In this document: positions 1-11,919 of the stretch, one piece after another
Numbering within the stretch: the first letter of the stretch is position 1
How the letters are laid out: every line of letters starts with the position of its first letter
From: Hysterangium stoloniferum
Lineage: Eukaryota > Basidiomycota > Agaricomycetes > Hysterangiales > Hysterangiaceae
Length of the DNA stretch: 64,000 nucleotides
NCBI GenBank assembly: GCA_015178975.1
Contig: WHVD01000025.1
Coordinates: 124,001 to 188,000 of the forward strand
Direction of reading: 5' to 3'
Position numbers and translations under genes: made by a program
Notes under the pieces: generated by a model
Databases searched by the model: none
What the model saw: the letters and a program-made list of their open reading frames with translations, nothing else
Told to the model about the DNA's origin: nothing

Positions 1-799
1 AGAAGCCGGTCAGCTTTCCACTTGCTAAAAACATCCACGAAGTCATGATATTTCTCCAGGATGCCTTCTAGGTCAGTGGCTTGCTCAGATTCAGATACTG
101 GGGTTGAAAAACATCCAGTTGCTTCATCAATTTTTAAGTTGATAGTGAATGCCTGGACCTGTCCATTTTTGTAGCATTAATAAAAGCTGCAGCATTAATC
201 AGAGAAATAGATGGAGGTGCCGTGGGTTCTGGGGAAGCCATGGGTGCCATAGGGATCACAGGAGTCCTTGAGACTGCAGGTGCTGGGAAGGCCATGGGTG
301 CCGTGGAGGCCATGTCGGGTGCAGTTTCCTCGGGTGCCACAGGAGTCCAGAATGTTATACTGTTAGCTATCCAGTCAATCAATGGATTGTAGCAGGTAAG
401 CCAGTTGTGTCCTAAAACCACCGAGCAACTTGAGTCTAACTGGGTCACATAGAAAGTGACCAACTGAGATGTTCCATACAGGAAACAGATGGATAAATCA
501 CAAGCTTGGGTAACAATTAAATTACTTGTGCCATCAAAAAGGCAGAGGCCAACAGGATTTATCAGATAAGTTGACAACAAATGTTTTTTCATGAATTTCA
601 GATCTAGAAAACAATGGGTCGAGCTGGAATCTATAAGAGCTGAAAAAATGAATTTCAGAATCATATTAGACATAAGTTTAATAAAAAAAATGAATCAGAA
701 TGCGAAAGAGTGGATGCATTGAGATGGGTAAACTCTTGAATGCACAGAGAGGCAACACAACCCCCAACCCACACAGAGTCTGCGGGGTTGCTCACTCTT
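1..799 (-). pseudogene. Ty3/gypsy polyprotein remnant Z1: protease and start of RT
   Basis: Minus-strand retropepsin region of a Ty3/gypsy element. The frame at 673-134 reads [13 protein letters not shown] at the active site, where the family has D-S/T-G, so the catalytic Gly is Ser. The C-terminal retropepsin block [17 protein letters not shown] follows. Below 134 the frame breaks into a proline/alanine linker, then residues resembling the RT-leading linker of fungal gypsy elements (EKYHDFVDV) at about 60-20, with a frameshift there. The gag half of the same element continues at 1492, so the solo LTR at 800-1491 lies inside it. The copy runs off the left edge. A relative at 62997-64000 keeps DSG. 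Clearly dead; the family call is firm. Confidence 0.8.
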
Positions 800-1491
800 T
801 GTGAAGGATAGGTCACATATGTAGGAGGTGTGACTAAAGGCTCCAAGCCTTAGCCCTTAACTGCTTTATAATGCCATTATTTCCTTTATGTTTTATATTT
901 TTTATTCTCTTTTTATCACTCATAAATACGGGTCATACCCCCTTTTTATTAGTTCGAGAGTTCATGTATACTTGTGGGTGCTCTCGCCCACAAGAAGTAT
1001 GCGTATGTCATGGTAGTAGTCACATGATACAAGCTCAGACACTTTTCAACCCCGACAACCATCACCTGCACACGCAAGTACTGGTTTGGGGTCTTGTCTA
1101 AAACAAACCTTCACTCTATCTCTCTTCCTAGACCTACAGTAACTACACTTTGCACTGAAACAGTGGAAGTCAGTTACTATTATTTGACTCGACTTCAACC
1201 TCTTGCTTCGCGCGGTAAGAATATCCATTGTAGCCCACTTTCTCAGGATATTCTCTCTTTCTCTCGCAATATATACTTTCTCTCCTCTACTTGGCCATTG
1301 GCCTAGCTAGCTACGCAGTCGGATTGTACCATTAGGTCAATCCGCTCTTGTAATCATCTAACGATTGCACCTTAAAGGTCGATCGTAATCTATATTTTGA
1401 CTACCTAAAACTACTAGTGGATTGTATTTTGTACTATTGCTAGTCGATAACAATCACACATTGAGTGGTAAACTACTCGACCCTTTACACA
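800..1491 (+). repeat. Solo LTR, family G
   Basis: A block of about 692 bp starting TGTGAAGGATAGG and ending CCCTTTACACA. It interrupts the Z1 gag/protease frame; the uninterrupted site is visible in the second Z copy near 63365. Flanks are CTCTT on the left and CTTTT on the right, a 5-bp target duplication with one mismatch. A second copy lies at 53163-53829. No coding content, so it is read as a solo LTR. Confidence 0.75.
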
Positions 1492-2606
1492 CTTTTTTTG
1501 AGTCAGAAGCCAGTTTATCCTTCAACGGAGTTTCTGTGGAGGTCTTGGCTGTTCGACCCTTTGCACAGTTTGCTTTTGCCAGCAGACATTCTGGGACTCG
1601 ATGACCGGGTTTTCCACACAAGAGACAAAGGTTATTGTCCATACAATGTTGTCTTTCCTGTGGGGTCAATTTGCCATCAGGTCCGAGTTTGCCTGTGAGG
1701 TTGGGTTTTCTGGTTTGCTTGCTGGACTGTTGACCTTTGTTGTTGTTGTTGTTGTTAGAAGACTTTTTATAGTTCCTCTTGTCAGATTGTGTGGAGTTCT
1801 GGTTGCTGGTTGACAAATTGTTGTTGTTGGTTTTATTGGCTGTGGACTTGTTCACTTTGTCTGTGGAGGTCTCACAGGCAACTTCCGCATGATGTTCCCA
1901 ATAATGTGCATCTGTGTTTTGAGCTTTAAGGTGCATACAGGACAGGGTTTTTGGCTTGCCATCTTCTCCTTTTGAGACTTTGTCTTCACGGCAGGATGGC
2001 AGATGGGTGTAGAATTGGTGGTGGAGAGCGGGATCGCCCCACTGACAATGAGCTGCAATATTATTGAATTGGACGATGTAGTCCGTGATGCACTGCGTGT
2101 CCTTCATACAAATATTTGTGAGACTGTTCTCAGCTTCTCCTGTTGGGTCATATGGGCCAAAGTTGGTTTCAAGCTCTTCAACAAAAGCATCCCAATCTTC
2201 GAGCCCAAGTGGCTCTTCCTCGGAAACCTGTGAAGGGTTCTGGAGCATTGACTTTTGACCACAGGGGTTCCAGATCTTTCTTTTTGCCTTCTCTGAGCAT
2301 ATGATTCATCAACCTTTCTAAAGTGATTGATAAATACTCAGAGGTGGGATCTGAAAGTTACAGTCAATCATTAGATGGGAGATTTTCGACACCTTTGCCC
2401 TTGTTGGGGGCCACGGACTCGTCCTCGTGCTTGGATTCGTCCTGGCTTTCCGGGACCTCTTCAATACGGGCTTCTTCCATGGCTTCCAGCTGGTTCATGA
2501 GTGTCTGGCTGGTATACAAAGTTAAGGGGAATGAAGAGTTGACGGTCCAGGTAATGATGCCTGTGCGTGCACTTTTCTTCTTGGTGGCATATTGAACAAT
2601 CTGCAA
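1492..2606 (-). pseudogene. Ty3/gypsy gag with CCHC zinc knuckle (Z1)
   Basis: Minus-strand Gag. The frame 2248-1454 has a capsid-like stretch (NFGPYDPTGEAE then SLTNICMKD), an Asn-rich linker encoded partly by a (AAC)n run near 1739-1757, and a zinc knuckle CLLCGKPGHRVPEC fitting C-x2-C-x4-H-x4-C. An N-terminal Gag piece (QTLMNQLEAMEEARIEE) is in another frame at 2606-2364, so at least one frameshift separates them. The end is displaced by the LTR-G insertion. Gag packages the element RNA in virus-like particles; this copy cannot make a full product. Confidence 0.8.
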
Positions 2607-2624
2607 GTCTTAGTCAGAAAATAC

Positions 2625-2990
2625 TGTTAGGGTACGTACATGGCAGGTTTCCAGGGAAACCCAGGGAAAATCTGGTAGGACTTGGCTTCAGCTTATAGGC
2701 TGCGCCCTTGTGAGATCGTGTTGTCCAATTTCACACAGGTGGACAGGAATCCTGGGAATCCCAGGGAGTCTGGGTGGGGTTCATGGGTCGAGGGGTCGTA
2801 GTCGGACATAGACAGGGATGGAGTCTGGTGGGTATTCCGGTGACTGATACACAATGTAATGAAGTCAAATGTGGAGAATTCTGATGTATGGAGTCTGTCG
2901 GGTATTCTTGTAAACTGACAATTGGTATGTATAGGGCATGGGTGTGTATAAGTTAGTGCCCGGAGTCTGGCAGGAATTCTGGTCATAACA
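2625..2990. repeat. Possible LTR fragment related to family F
   Basis: The block starts TGTTAGGGTACG, ends GGTCATAACA, and shares GGACTTGGCTTCAGCTTAT with solo LTR-F at 51769-52503. It contains three loose repeats of a GTCTGnnGGnATTC motif. The flanks (AATAC and CATTT) do not form a target duplication, so it may be a truncated LTR or the end of a larger element. Low certainty. Confidence 0.35.
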
Positions 2991-3614
2991 CATTTACTTA
3001 TTGTATTTCCATTTCAGAATATTTTCCTAGTCCATCTTATTGTATTCCTGTTTTAGAATACTTCCGATTTCATCTTAGTATGATCCTAATTTGTAGTACA
3101 ATAATGAGATGATCTATATTAGTTTCCGTGAATTGTACTGTACTTTAGATCTGACATCAACTTAGTTTCTTATTCCCTCTTACATCTTTCTGTATGCTTG
3201 ATATTTGGAACTCTTCGAAACTCTGAATATCCATATCTTCCAGCATAAGTTTTTATCTCTGAAATTAAGGACTCCTGAGTGTTTATGTAGAGGCACAGCA
3301 CATAAGCTGAAGCAGATGTCCTGACCCTATCCAATAGTTTCTGAGTTTCCAGTAACTTTCCAATAGTTCTGGAATAAGTTCCAACATGGCACTTAACAAT
3401 CAAGTACAATATACAATGAAATTAGATAGTTCTGGTCGACTTAGCACATGTAAGATGACTAAGTCAACTAAAAAGGAATAGAATTGACCTTGCAGTACAA
3501 TTCCAAGAAATGAGTCAACTAAGTAATGAGTTGAAAGAGAAAGAGTTTGATATGAGTGCTATGAAGCATGAGTCAAAACTGATGGTAGTTTGAGCTTCAA
3601 CTATTCAGTGCAAA
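2991..3614. other. Unassigned AT-rich stretch
   Basis: No coding frame, tRNA or clear repeat was recognised. It is the left flank into which element 1 inserted (GCTAG at 3615-3619). Small open frames here show no domain-like composition. Confidence 0.4.
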
Positions 3615-3619
3615 GCTAG

Positions 3620-4217
3620 TGTGAAGAGTGGTGAAAGTTCTAACCATTCTATATACAAAGAATATTGACCGTTTAGGTACAACACAAAGATGTATTGACT
3701 ATTTAGTTCAATACGGTCGAGTGGAATAGTTATCTAAAGTAGAATAGAGAGTTAAAACGAATAAGGAGAATTGACTGTAAAGTACGATTCTGAATGACTG
3801 CTCGAGCGTAGAAGAGAATAATGAGAGAGTCAAATACCAGAGTAGCACAGATGTAGTCTGCATGGATTGAGATAAAGGTTGAGTTTTGACTAATATAGTT
3901 TGAAACTCTGATAGCACAGATAGTTAAAGCCTCTCTGTGATGGTCGAGACGATACCCCAATCACAACTTACAGGACACTAGCTTGTGTCTGGGTAAATCG
4001 TGGTTGTGGGGTAAAAAGTGTCTCAGTTCTAACTATGGGCACTAGAATACAAAAGTCTGGCATGTATGCACCCACAAGAGTTGATGTACCAAATACATAG
4101 GTCATCAAACTAATTATGTGTATAATAAAATAGAGAGAAAGTAGAAATAATAATGGAAATATAGTATGAGCTCATCCAGACTATATTTCCTGAGTATATT
4201 TCACTGTACCTCTCACA
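3620..4217 (-). repeat. 3' LTR of element 1 (family A)
   Basis: It starts TGTGAAGAGTGG, ends ACCTCTCACA, and is 598 bp. Compared with the 5' LTR of the same element it lacks about 34 bp between two TATTGACTA direct repeats. GCTAG precedes it at 3615-3619 and matches the sequence after the 5' LTR. Confidence 0.88.
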
Positions 4218-4573
4218 GTGCTTCCCAGGTCAAAGAGCTATGTCAAAGAAGGTGTCGAAGGACACTTGGAACTCCTCCCCATGCATCCTGTAAAGAACCT
4301 CTGAGGTGCAGGATAGTGTTTCCCAGGTGAGACGCTTGGTGCGAAAGGAAAGGGCAATGTCTTCCCACTTCAAAACATCATTGGCAGAAGTCAACCCATC
4401 CAGTTTCTGGATTGAAGAAACCCAACAACTGTAGGCCTTTTGGTGCATTCGAATGATGGTGTGAACGTGATCAGTGGAGGCGTCAGTAATGCAGGTGATG
4501 AGAGGAGGCTGGGGGTGTAGTGATGGCGGGGCAGGAGTGGGAAGTTGTGGGCAGCTCACGTCTCCCCCAGAGG

Positions 4574-5212
4574 TGTGAAGAGTCACTAGATTCTACCGTT
4601 CAATATACAAAGAATATTGACTACACGAGCACGACTAGAAAGTATTGACTGATCTGTACAATACAGTAGCTTACTAGACAGGTAGTACTAGTAGTGAGAC
4701 ACAATGCACATCACTAGAGAAACTGTCCAGTAGCTTGTGACGACTAAGTAAGAGAAATAAGAGTTGACCATTGTGGTACAACTCACAATAAGGGTAAAAG
4801 AAAGATAGCCTGCGAGAGAATGGATATCTAAGGTAGAGTGATGAAAGTGTGAATCAACAGTAGTGTCGATCAGCACAGCAATTTGAGTGAGGGACTCAAC
4901 CTTCACGGTTCAAGTCCAGAAGCTCATAGTAAGTTAGGAAACACTACCCTTATTGGTAGCTGAGATGTTACCCTTGACACCTCTCACTATTTGACATTCT
5001 GAGTCATTACGAGGTGGTGTCTGTTGGGTAAAAGTGCCTGATTCTTTGGCGCTGAGTGCGCCCATAGGTATACACAAAGCTTCGAACTAAGAAATAAAGA
5101 TATGCTTGAAAGGTATAAAGAATTAAGGAAAGGAAATAAAAAGTAGAAAATAATGTACTATAATATGTCTAATATTCAACAGTCCGATCATGATATATGC
5201 ATACCCTTCACA
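4574..5212 (-). repeat. Solo LTR, family B
   Basis: 639 bp, TGTGAAGAGTCAC to ATACCCTTCACA, inside ORF3. A perfect 5-bp duplication AGAGG flanks it (4569-4573 and 5213-5217). Internal sequence resembles family C in minus orientation (GGGTAAAAGTG.CTGA, TATACACAAAGCTTCGAACTA). Confidence 0.88.
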
Positions 5213-5539
5213 AGAGGGAAGTCCTCCCAGGGTGTCGGAATCCAACAACAGATGCTCCAACAGGTTGACTAGGTCCACAGCTGAGTGGATCAGTGCATGC
5301 TCAGGAAGGACACAAGTGGAGTCAATGAGCAGGGACCGAAACATGAAGAGCTCAACCCGTTTGATATCCTCTGCTAAACACAGCTGTTCCTTAGGGTCAT
5401 TGACACATAAATAAAGCATACTCATGTGGTCCAACAGCGTGAGAGACCTGCTATACCCTTGGATATGCCCTTTAAGGAGGGGGTGCCACAAGGTTGGCCC
5501 CAGTCGTGTTAATGTGCGTCCCACAGTGAAAATGTTGGA

Positions 5540-6124
5540 TGTGAGAGGTACAGCGAAATATACTCAGGAAATATAGGCTGGATGAGCTCATACTATATTT
5601 CCATTATTATTCTACTTTCTCTCTATTTTATTATACATTTATAATTAGTTCGACAACCTATGTATGTGGACATCAACTCTTGTGGGCGTATACATGCCAG
5701 ACCTATGTATTCTAGTGCTCGTAGTTAGAACTCAGACACTTTTTACCCTGCAACCACAACTTACCCAGACACCAGTTAGTGTCCTGTAAGTTGTGATTGG
5801 GGTATCGTCTTGACTGTCACAGACGGGCTTTAACTATCTGCGCCATCAGAGTTTCGAACTATGTATATTAGTCAAAACTCAGCCTTTATCTCAATCCACA
5901 CGGATGTTATTTGACTCTCTCATTATTCTCTTCTACGCTCGAGCAGTCATTCAGAATCATACTTTACAGTCAATTCTCCTTATTTGTTTTAGCTCTCTAT
6001 TCTACTTTAGATAGCTATTCCACTTGACCGTATTGAACTAAATAGTCAATACATCTTCGTGTCATACCTAAACGGTCGATATTCTTCGTATATAGAATGG
6101 TTAGAACTTCCACCACCCTTCACA
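5540..6124 (+). repeat. LTR-A copy inserted in ORF3
   Basis: TGTGAGAGGTACAGCG to CCACCCTTCACA, plus orientation, opposite to its host element. It is not a simple solo LTR. The right side continues into unrelated sequence and a second LTR-A 3' end at 6841-6984, and the outer flanks (TTGGA, TACTG) do not match. Confidence 0.75.
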
Positions 6125-6840
6125 CAATGGGAAGCCAGGAACAAGTGGGCCGGCAATAGTAATGGGTGCTGCAGACTCATCACAGAGGAGCGGACTTAAA
6201 TGTTGTCCAAGCTCAGCACCAAGGAAGTGGGTGTGGTGGTGTGTAGGCTTGAAGTGGCATGAATGCTAATGCACACCAGCATAAAATCAAGTGAAGCTGA
6301 GTGGGTCTTGGATCACTAGCTGGGGTGAGCATGGCAAAAAGAGCTTGGAGCGCTGCCAGTTGTTGTTACTTCTGCAAGTAAATGGGCCACCCATTGAAGC
6401 CAGTAGTGGAATGTGCTTTATCAGAAGTATTTTGTGGTCAATGAAGTGGCCCACTGGTGGTCTTTCTCCTTCGAGTTCAGAGGTTCAGCAGTCATGAAAT
6501 AAAAAGAACTGTCACAGATGCTGCAAGCATCCTGTGAGATGGGAGACAAAGGAACAGAGATGAAGAGAAGGGGAAAGGTGTTAGTAGACAATAGGGGAGA
6601 TTGTCACACAAAGTGACATTGGGTGAGAGCTATGATCACTATTACATTTGTCTGATCCAAAGCTGTAATTAAGGCCAAGGAAGGGTATACCAAGTACTAA
6701 TTTAGTATATAGGGTTTATAAAATACAGGCAACAAAACTGTTCAGATGTACAAGCTTCATTAATCCTATTATTGGACATATGACATCATGGTTATGTAAT
6801 CAACATTTAGTGATCTTAGAGCATCCATCATAATTTATTC
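6125..6840 (+). mobile_element. Unassigned insert with a Tc1/mariner-like transposase end
   Basis: Sequence between two LTR-A pieces. Near 6672-6701 the plus strand reads KAKEGYTKY followed by a stop, matching the C-terminus of the Tc1 transposase at 12924 (KAKGGYTKY stop). The rest has many stops and no catalytic motif I can place. Best guess is a decayed Tc1-type element; an internally deleted LTR element carrying it is also possible. Confidence 0.35.
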
Positions 6841-6984
6841 AGAATTCATTTTATCTCTCTACTCTACTTTAGACAGCTATTTCACTCAACCGTATTGAAC
6901 TACATAGTCAATACATCTTCGTGTCATACCTAAACGGTCGATATTCTTCGTATATAGAATGGTTAGAACTTCCACCACTCTTCA
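6841..6984 (+). repeat. LTR-A 3' end fragment
   Basis: The last ~145 bp of LTR-A in plus orientation (CGGTCGATATTCTTCG through CCACCACTCTTCA), lacking the terminal CA. ORF3 resumes directly to its right. It probably marks the right end of the block that began at 5540. Confidence 0.65.
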
Positions 6985-7338
6985 TACTGCCTGTAAGAAA
7001 TGAGCCAAGTTGGCCATGTCCTGAGAGTGAGGGGGAGAGGGCGGCTGCGGCAGGGGGCTGCAAACAGGGCCGGCTGGGAAGGGGTCAACGGCAAGGGGCT
7101 CATTGGTCTGAATGTCAGCCTTCCGCTTCCCCTTCGCCTTTTCACTTAAGGGGGGAGGCTCCTTGAAGACTTCCATGGCTGGGGGAGGTTCCCTGAAGAC
7201 CTCCATGACTGAGGGAGGTGCCTCGAGGTCTTCCTCCATGACTGAGGGAGGCACCATGAGGACTTCCTGGATAGGGTGATCAACATCCATCAATGTAATT
7301 TTGGGTTGATGAATGGGGCTCCCCAGGGAAACACAAGG

Positions 7339-7970
7339 TGTGAGAGGTATGGCGAAATACACTCAGGAAATATAGTCGGATGAGCTCTTACTATATTCCC
7401 TTTATTATTTCTGTTTTCTCTCTTTTATTATATATCTATAATTAGTTCGACGACCTATGTATGCGGTACATCGACTCTTGTGGGCACATACACGCCAGAC
7501 TTATGTATTCTAGTGCCTGTAGTTTAAAACTCAGACACTTTTACACTGCAACCACGACTTACCCAGACACCCGTTAGTGTCCTGTAAGTTGTGATTGGTG
7601 TATCATCTCGACCGTCACAGACGGGCTTTAGCTATCTACTCAATCAGAGTTTCGAACTGTACCAGTCAAAACTCAATCCTTATCTCAACCCGCATGGACT
7701 ACATCCATGCTACTCTATTATTTGACTCTCTAGTTACTCTACTTTGCACTCGAGCAGTCGTTCAGAATCGCACTTAACAGTCGATTCTACTTATTCGTTC
7801 TAGCTCTCTACCTTACTTTAGATAGCTACTTCTCTCTACCGTATTGAACTAAGCAGTCAATACACGTTCAGTCTGTATTAGACTTAGACAGTCAATACAT
7901 CCTGGTGTCATACCTAAACGGTCGATATTCTTCATATATAGAACAGTTAGAACGTCCACCACTCTTCACA
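7339..7970 (+). repeat. Solo LTR, family A
   Basis: 632 bp, TGTGAGAGGTATGGCG to CCACTCTTCACA, with perfect CAAGG duplications at 7334-7338 and 7971-7975. It splits ORF3 of element 1 in the proline-rich region. Both LTR ends and target duplication are intact, so this is a good reference for LTR-A boundaries. Confidence 0.92.
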
Positions 7971-9620
7971 CAAGGTGAGCAGGGAGAGATGGGCGGTGGA
8001 CCCCGCACTGGCAGGGGAACAAGGGAAGTGTCTGACACCACAGGGAACAATGGCACTGGGGTAGAGTGGGTGGCAACAAGGCGGTCAGGTGACATGTGGG
8101 GGGGTGGGGCTGGCTGCAGTGCTGGAGAGGGCTTGGCTGCAGGTGAGGGTGGTGGTAAGGGGGAAGGTCCTGAGGAGGGGAGGGGTAACAGTATAGGGGG
8201 AAGGGAGGTGGGTTGGTGGATGGTTCCAGACTTCCTGGCAGCTCTGAAAACTGTGTAAAGTGCTTCAGTGGAGGCACAGATGAAATGGGCAGGGGTGGAG
8301 AGAGGTGAGTGGAGCTGGACAGCATCACAGGGTCGGCTGGACAATACCCCCTCCAAACTCTGATGGAAGTCGGCAGTTTTCGTCGTTGGTTAGGGTCACT
8401 TGTGAAGAAGTGAATGTTGTCAGGAAGTAAAAAAACCCTCCTGGCAATCAGTGCTGAGGTACTTGTCATCATAGGTGGGGTAGCACGATCGGTCATCTTC
8501 CAAATCAGATGAGAAATCAATGGGTCCCATCTGGTAGGTTCATTCCTAGGGCCCACATTGGGAAGGCAGTCTGGGAGGTAGTGCAACTCCATCCCTGTGT
8601 TGCAATGCAATGCTTTGTAGCTTGATCCTCCATACTCTGTCCCAATCGTAGAAGGTGACCCTGTCTTTTCCTTCCCTGCATTTCTGTCCTACACTCCGAA
8701 CACATGGCATGCCCCCATTGCTGCAATCCATCTCAGCGAAATCCATCCATTTATGGCCAAGGGGGGGGAGCGATGGTTGAAGGGTTGTTGTTTCCTTCCA
8801 TTCTCCTCCATTCCTGCCATGTCCGCTTTGAGGGGACATTCTCCCTAGCACCCATCCTTCGCTGTCCTTCTAAGTACTCCTCCCTCCTCTTCCTCTTGAG
8901 CATTTTTAATTGCTCCTGAACCTGCATGGAGAAAGCCTTGGACTGCCATTTTTTCCTGATCTCCTCCTTGGTGGAAGGGAAGATACTACGAGGAGGTGGG
9001 GGGGTTTCGCTCCATGTTCTCTAGGGAGCCCCCCAAGTACCAGAAGACAGGAGTGCAGCTTTTGGAAAGGGGGCCATCTGCTTAGGGTATGTGGAAGAAG
9101 AGGCCTCCCCCAAGTGCTCGACAATCTCTGTTTGAGGTAGTGGGGAAGGAGGAACCATTGTTTGGGGTCGAGGTATCCTTTTAAAGTTGGGAAGTCGGGG
9201 TCTGGGGGGAGGAGTATATGGAGTGAAAGCAGTTCTGCTCCCCAAGATGGTGGAGGTTACTGCTGTGTTGTCCTGCACAGTGGAGTGCATCAACGATGGC
9301 ATCCCAGAATTACCCGTACAGTGCTCGACATTTTCAGTACAACATGGTAGAAGTATTGATAGGTTGGGGTCGCAGTATTATTTTGAAGTTGGGGAACTTG
9401 GGTTTGGGTTGTTGTTCCTGTGACATAGTGTACTGATTTGTGAGGTTGACGTGGAGGGAAGAGACAGGGGGATAAGATTTTCTTTAGTGGATTTACGTAT
9501 TTTATATTAATTTTAAGCTCCACTCGGTTATTGAGGTGAAAGGCCGAGGGGGATGAATAGTGAAGAGTAGAGTTAAAAGCAAATAAACAGTGTTGTCATC
9601 ATGAGAAGGTAAAATGATCA

Positions 9621-11568
9621 TTAGATTCAATAAATAAGTTTGTAAACTCTGAGAAGAGTGGGGGTGTTACGAAGGTCATTGCCATTTAACCAGGTGTCTG
9701 TCCTCTTCTGGTCCATATCCTTTCCATCGAACTTGGAAAAGGAGTCAATTTCAATGCTTTTTGTGTCCTACTATAGCTTCTACTTCATACTCCTTGTCGT
9801 TATGGTCTGGTTCCCGAGGATTCTCGAGCAGCTCCCTTGATCCGAATTCCTTGGGGGAGAGATGGTACTTTTTAAAATGGTCTCGGTTGATCACTGGGTG
9901 TAGTTGATATTCCGAGGGAATGCAGAGTTGAAAGACTTGAGGATTGATCTTCTCCAAGACTTCGAACGGTCCTACCCGTCTTTGTATAAGTTTCCTGCCA
10001 GGTCCTTTGGCTTTGACAAGTTCGAGGGAATGGGGATTGATTAAAACATAATCTCCTTCTGAGATATCTTCCACCGATCTCCTTTTCTTATTGTAGCTGC
10101 GGGCTTGTGTTTCCTGTGCTCATGCAATTGAATCCTGTGCCACCTGTCGATGGTTTTCCAATTCTAAGATTCATTGGTCAGCTAAAGGGCTATCGGACAA
10201 TTCCCTGGGAACCACGGGGTTGTCCCCTCCTAGGCAGCGAGACATTCCTCTCGGTAGGTATCCCATCAGGAAAAAGGCCGGTGCATAGCTTGTTGAACTC
10301 TGAACCATTGAATTGTAGGTATGAGCCACCACCTGAGTCCATTTAGACCATTCCTCTTTTGAAGAAGTGCAGTATGCTCTGAGCATTTGCTCAATGATAG
10401 CATTAGTGTTCTCTGTTTGACTGTCAGTTTGAGGATGATGGGATGAGGATACCGTGAGGGCACTTCCATATACAGTAGCTTGCAGACCTCTCTCCAGAAC
10501 CTGCAGGTCCATCTCTTGTTTCGATCACAGATTATCCTTGAGGGTAGGCCAAAAGGAGCGGCTACTTTATTCAAAAAGATTTGCGTGAATCCTTCTGCAG
10601 ATAGATCTGAAGTTGTGGGCTTACAAATTAAAAAAATGCGTGAGTTTATCCACAGTGACAAAGATGGCTGAGTAAGCACCCTCTGCAGAAGGAGGCAATC
10701 CAGTAATCAGGTCCATTGAGACAACCTCAAATGGCCTTAAGGGTACATCCACGGGTCAAAGAGCTCCTTGTCAAGTGGAATGATCAACCTTAGTTGTCTT
10801 GCATATGTCACAGCTGTGAGCATATGCCATGCAGTCCTGCAACATCCTCGGCCAGAAAAACTGGTCCTTCATCAGCTGAAAAAGTCTGTGACCGCCTGCA
10901 TGAGCTCCTTCGAAGGGGTTGTCATGTATCAATTTGAGTATGGTTGACGTCATGCTGCTAGGTATGCAGATTCGACTTTTCCAGTCCGAATCTCAAAATA
11001 ATAATAGCTTATTCTTGCCAATGAAATAGTGCACAGGGGTAGCTACCATATTTGGGGAAATGGGATCGGCAGTGTAATGATTTCTGAAGGCAGGATCTTT
11101 CTGATATCCATCGCGAAGTTCCTTAGCATAATTCTCATTGATTTCTATAAGCAATGGGGGTTCAAGAGAGTAATGTTTGCCTCGTCAATTTCATCATTTC
11201 TGGGGAGGTTGTGCAAATCCCATTTCATTTGGGGGACCTCTTCCATCATTCCAATTGGTTCAACTAACTCGTGATGAGTGAGAAAGACGGCCTTTTCTGC
11301 TGGTTTGTTCTCCCATAATGTCTCGTTGTCATTCCGGTTGTGAGAATCTGCTACGATTGGGAAGAGGTCATCTCTCGTAGGACTAGCACAGTCAGGTACT
11401 TGAGTAAGTCTAGACAGTGGGTCAACATTGCTGTGTATCTGTCCCGCTCAATGTAAGATTTCCAGGCCGGGGTATGCAGTGTATACCGCCCCCATGCGGC
11501 CAGTCAATGATTGGTATTCTGATAAGATCTGGCCCATTGTAACACCACATGGTCAGTGATCAGAAGGA
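9621..11568 (-). pseudogene. Element 1 pol: RNase H end, integrase, chromodomain
   Basis: Minus strand, several frames. From the right: RNase H/linker residues up to the Tc1 insertion at 11569, the integrase zinc region (HDNPFEGAHAGGH and CDIC at about 10910-10800), catalytic-core pieces (CDRNKRW near 10520, QTENTNAIIEQ near 10420), the GPY/F motif (VGPFEVLEKINPQVF near 9990) and a chromodomain (KEYEVEAIVGHKKH near 9770). The final RIYRI-like end has CGA changed to TGA; elements 2 and 3 keep CGA. Chromodomains of this class are known to steer integration to particular chromatin. Confidence 0.8.
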
Positions 11569-11570
11569 TA

Positions 11571-11779
11571 CAGTGAGGGACAAAACCCTTCCAATGATTT
11601 TTAGTTGTGCAAAGATTCTTGAATAACTCAAGAACCACTGTAGATACAGACCTGAAATTTGGTGGTTGGTTAGGTCTACATGTTATCTATATGCCCTTAA
11701 AATATTATGACATAAGCATTCATATTTCCCACGCTATAAATAAAATAATAATAAAATCACATTGGAAGGGTTTTGTCCC
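11571..11779 (+). repeat. Left terminal inverted repeat of the Tc1 element
   Basis: About 209 bp. The 19-mer GGGACAAAACCCTTCCAAT sits at 11577-11595 and its reverse complement at 11761-11779, so the repeat is itself bounded by an inverted pair. Confidence 0.88.
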
Positions 11780-11919
11780 AGTCACATGATTAACACAAAA
11801 CCTTATTGATTATCAGCAAATAAGGTTTTGTTGAATCATGTGACCTGTCAAAATTAGATATATATATAGTTGTTCACTTTCTAGTTCAACGACATCCCCA
11901 CAACTCAACATTCTACACC

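Larger units (their letters stand above)
4218..9426 (-). pseudogene. ORF3 of element 1, interrupted
   Basis: Extra sense-strand frame downstream of the chromodomain. The ATG is at 9426-9424 (MSQEQQPKPKFPNF). Pieces read 9426-7971, then 7338-6985, 5539-5213 and 4573-4218, separated by insertions of LTR-A, an LTR-A-bounded block and LTR-B. Recognisable segments are a repeated NFKRIP..PQ motif, a Glu/Lys/Arg-rich helical stretch, a central YLSADCHEGFLLPDNIHFF-like block, Pro-rich linkers, a basic KAKGKRKAD cluster and a helical C-terminus (SSIQKLDGLTSANDVLKW). A segment of about 30 bp is missing at the 5540-6984 insertion. I recognise no known family. The position matches env-like frames, but no signal peptide or membrane anchor is evident. 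Confidence 0.7.

Noticed and set aside
3170..3409. 79-codon frame left of element 1
   Set aside because: No protein-like features; sits in unassigned AT-rich sequence.
7905..8258. 117-codon plus-strand frame rich in Gly/Glu
   Set aside because: Antisense shadow of the proline-rich part of ORF3.
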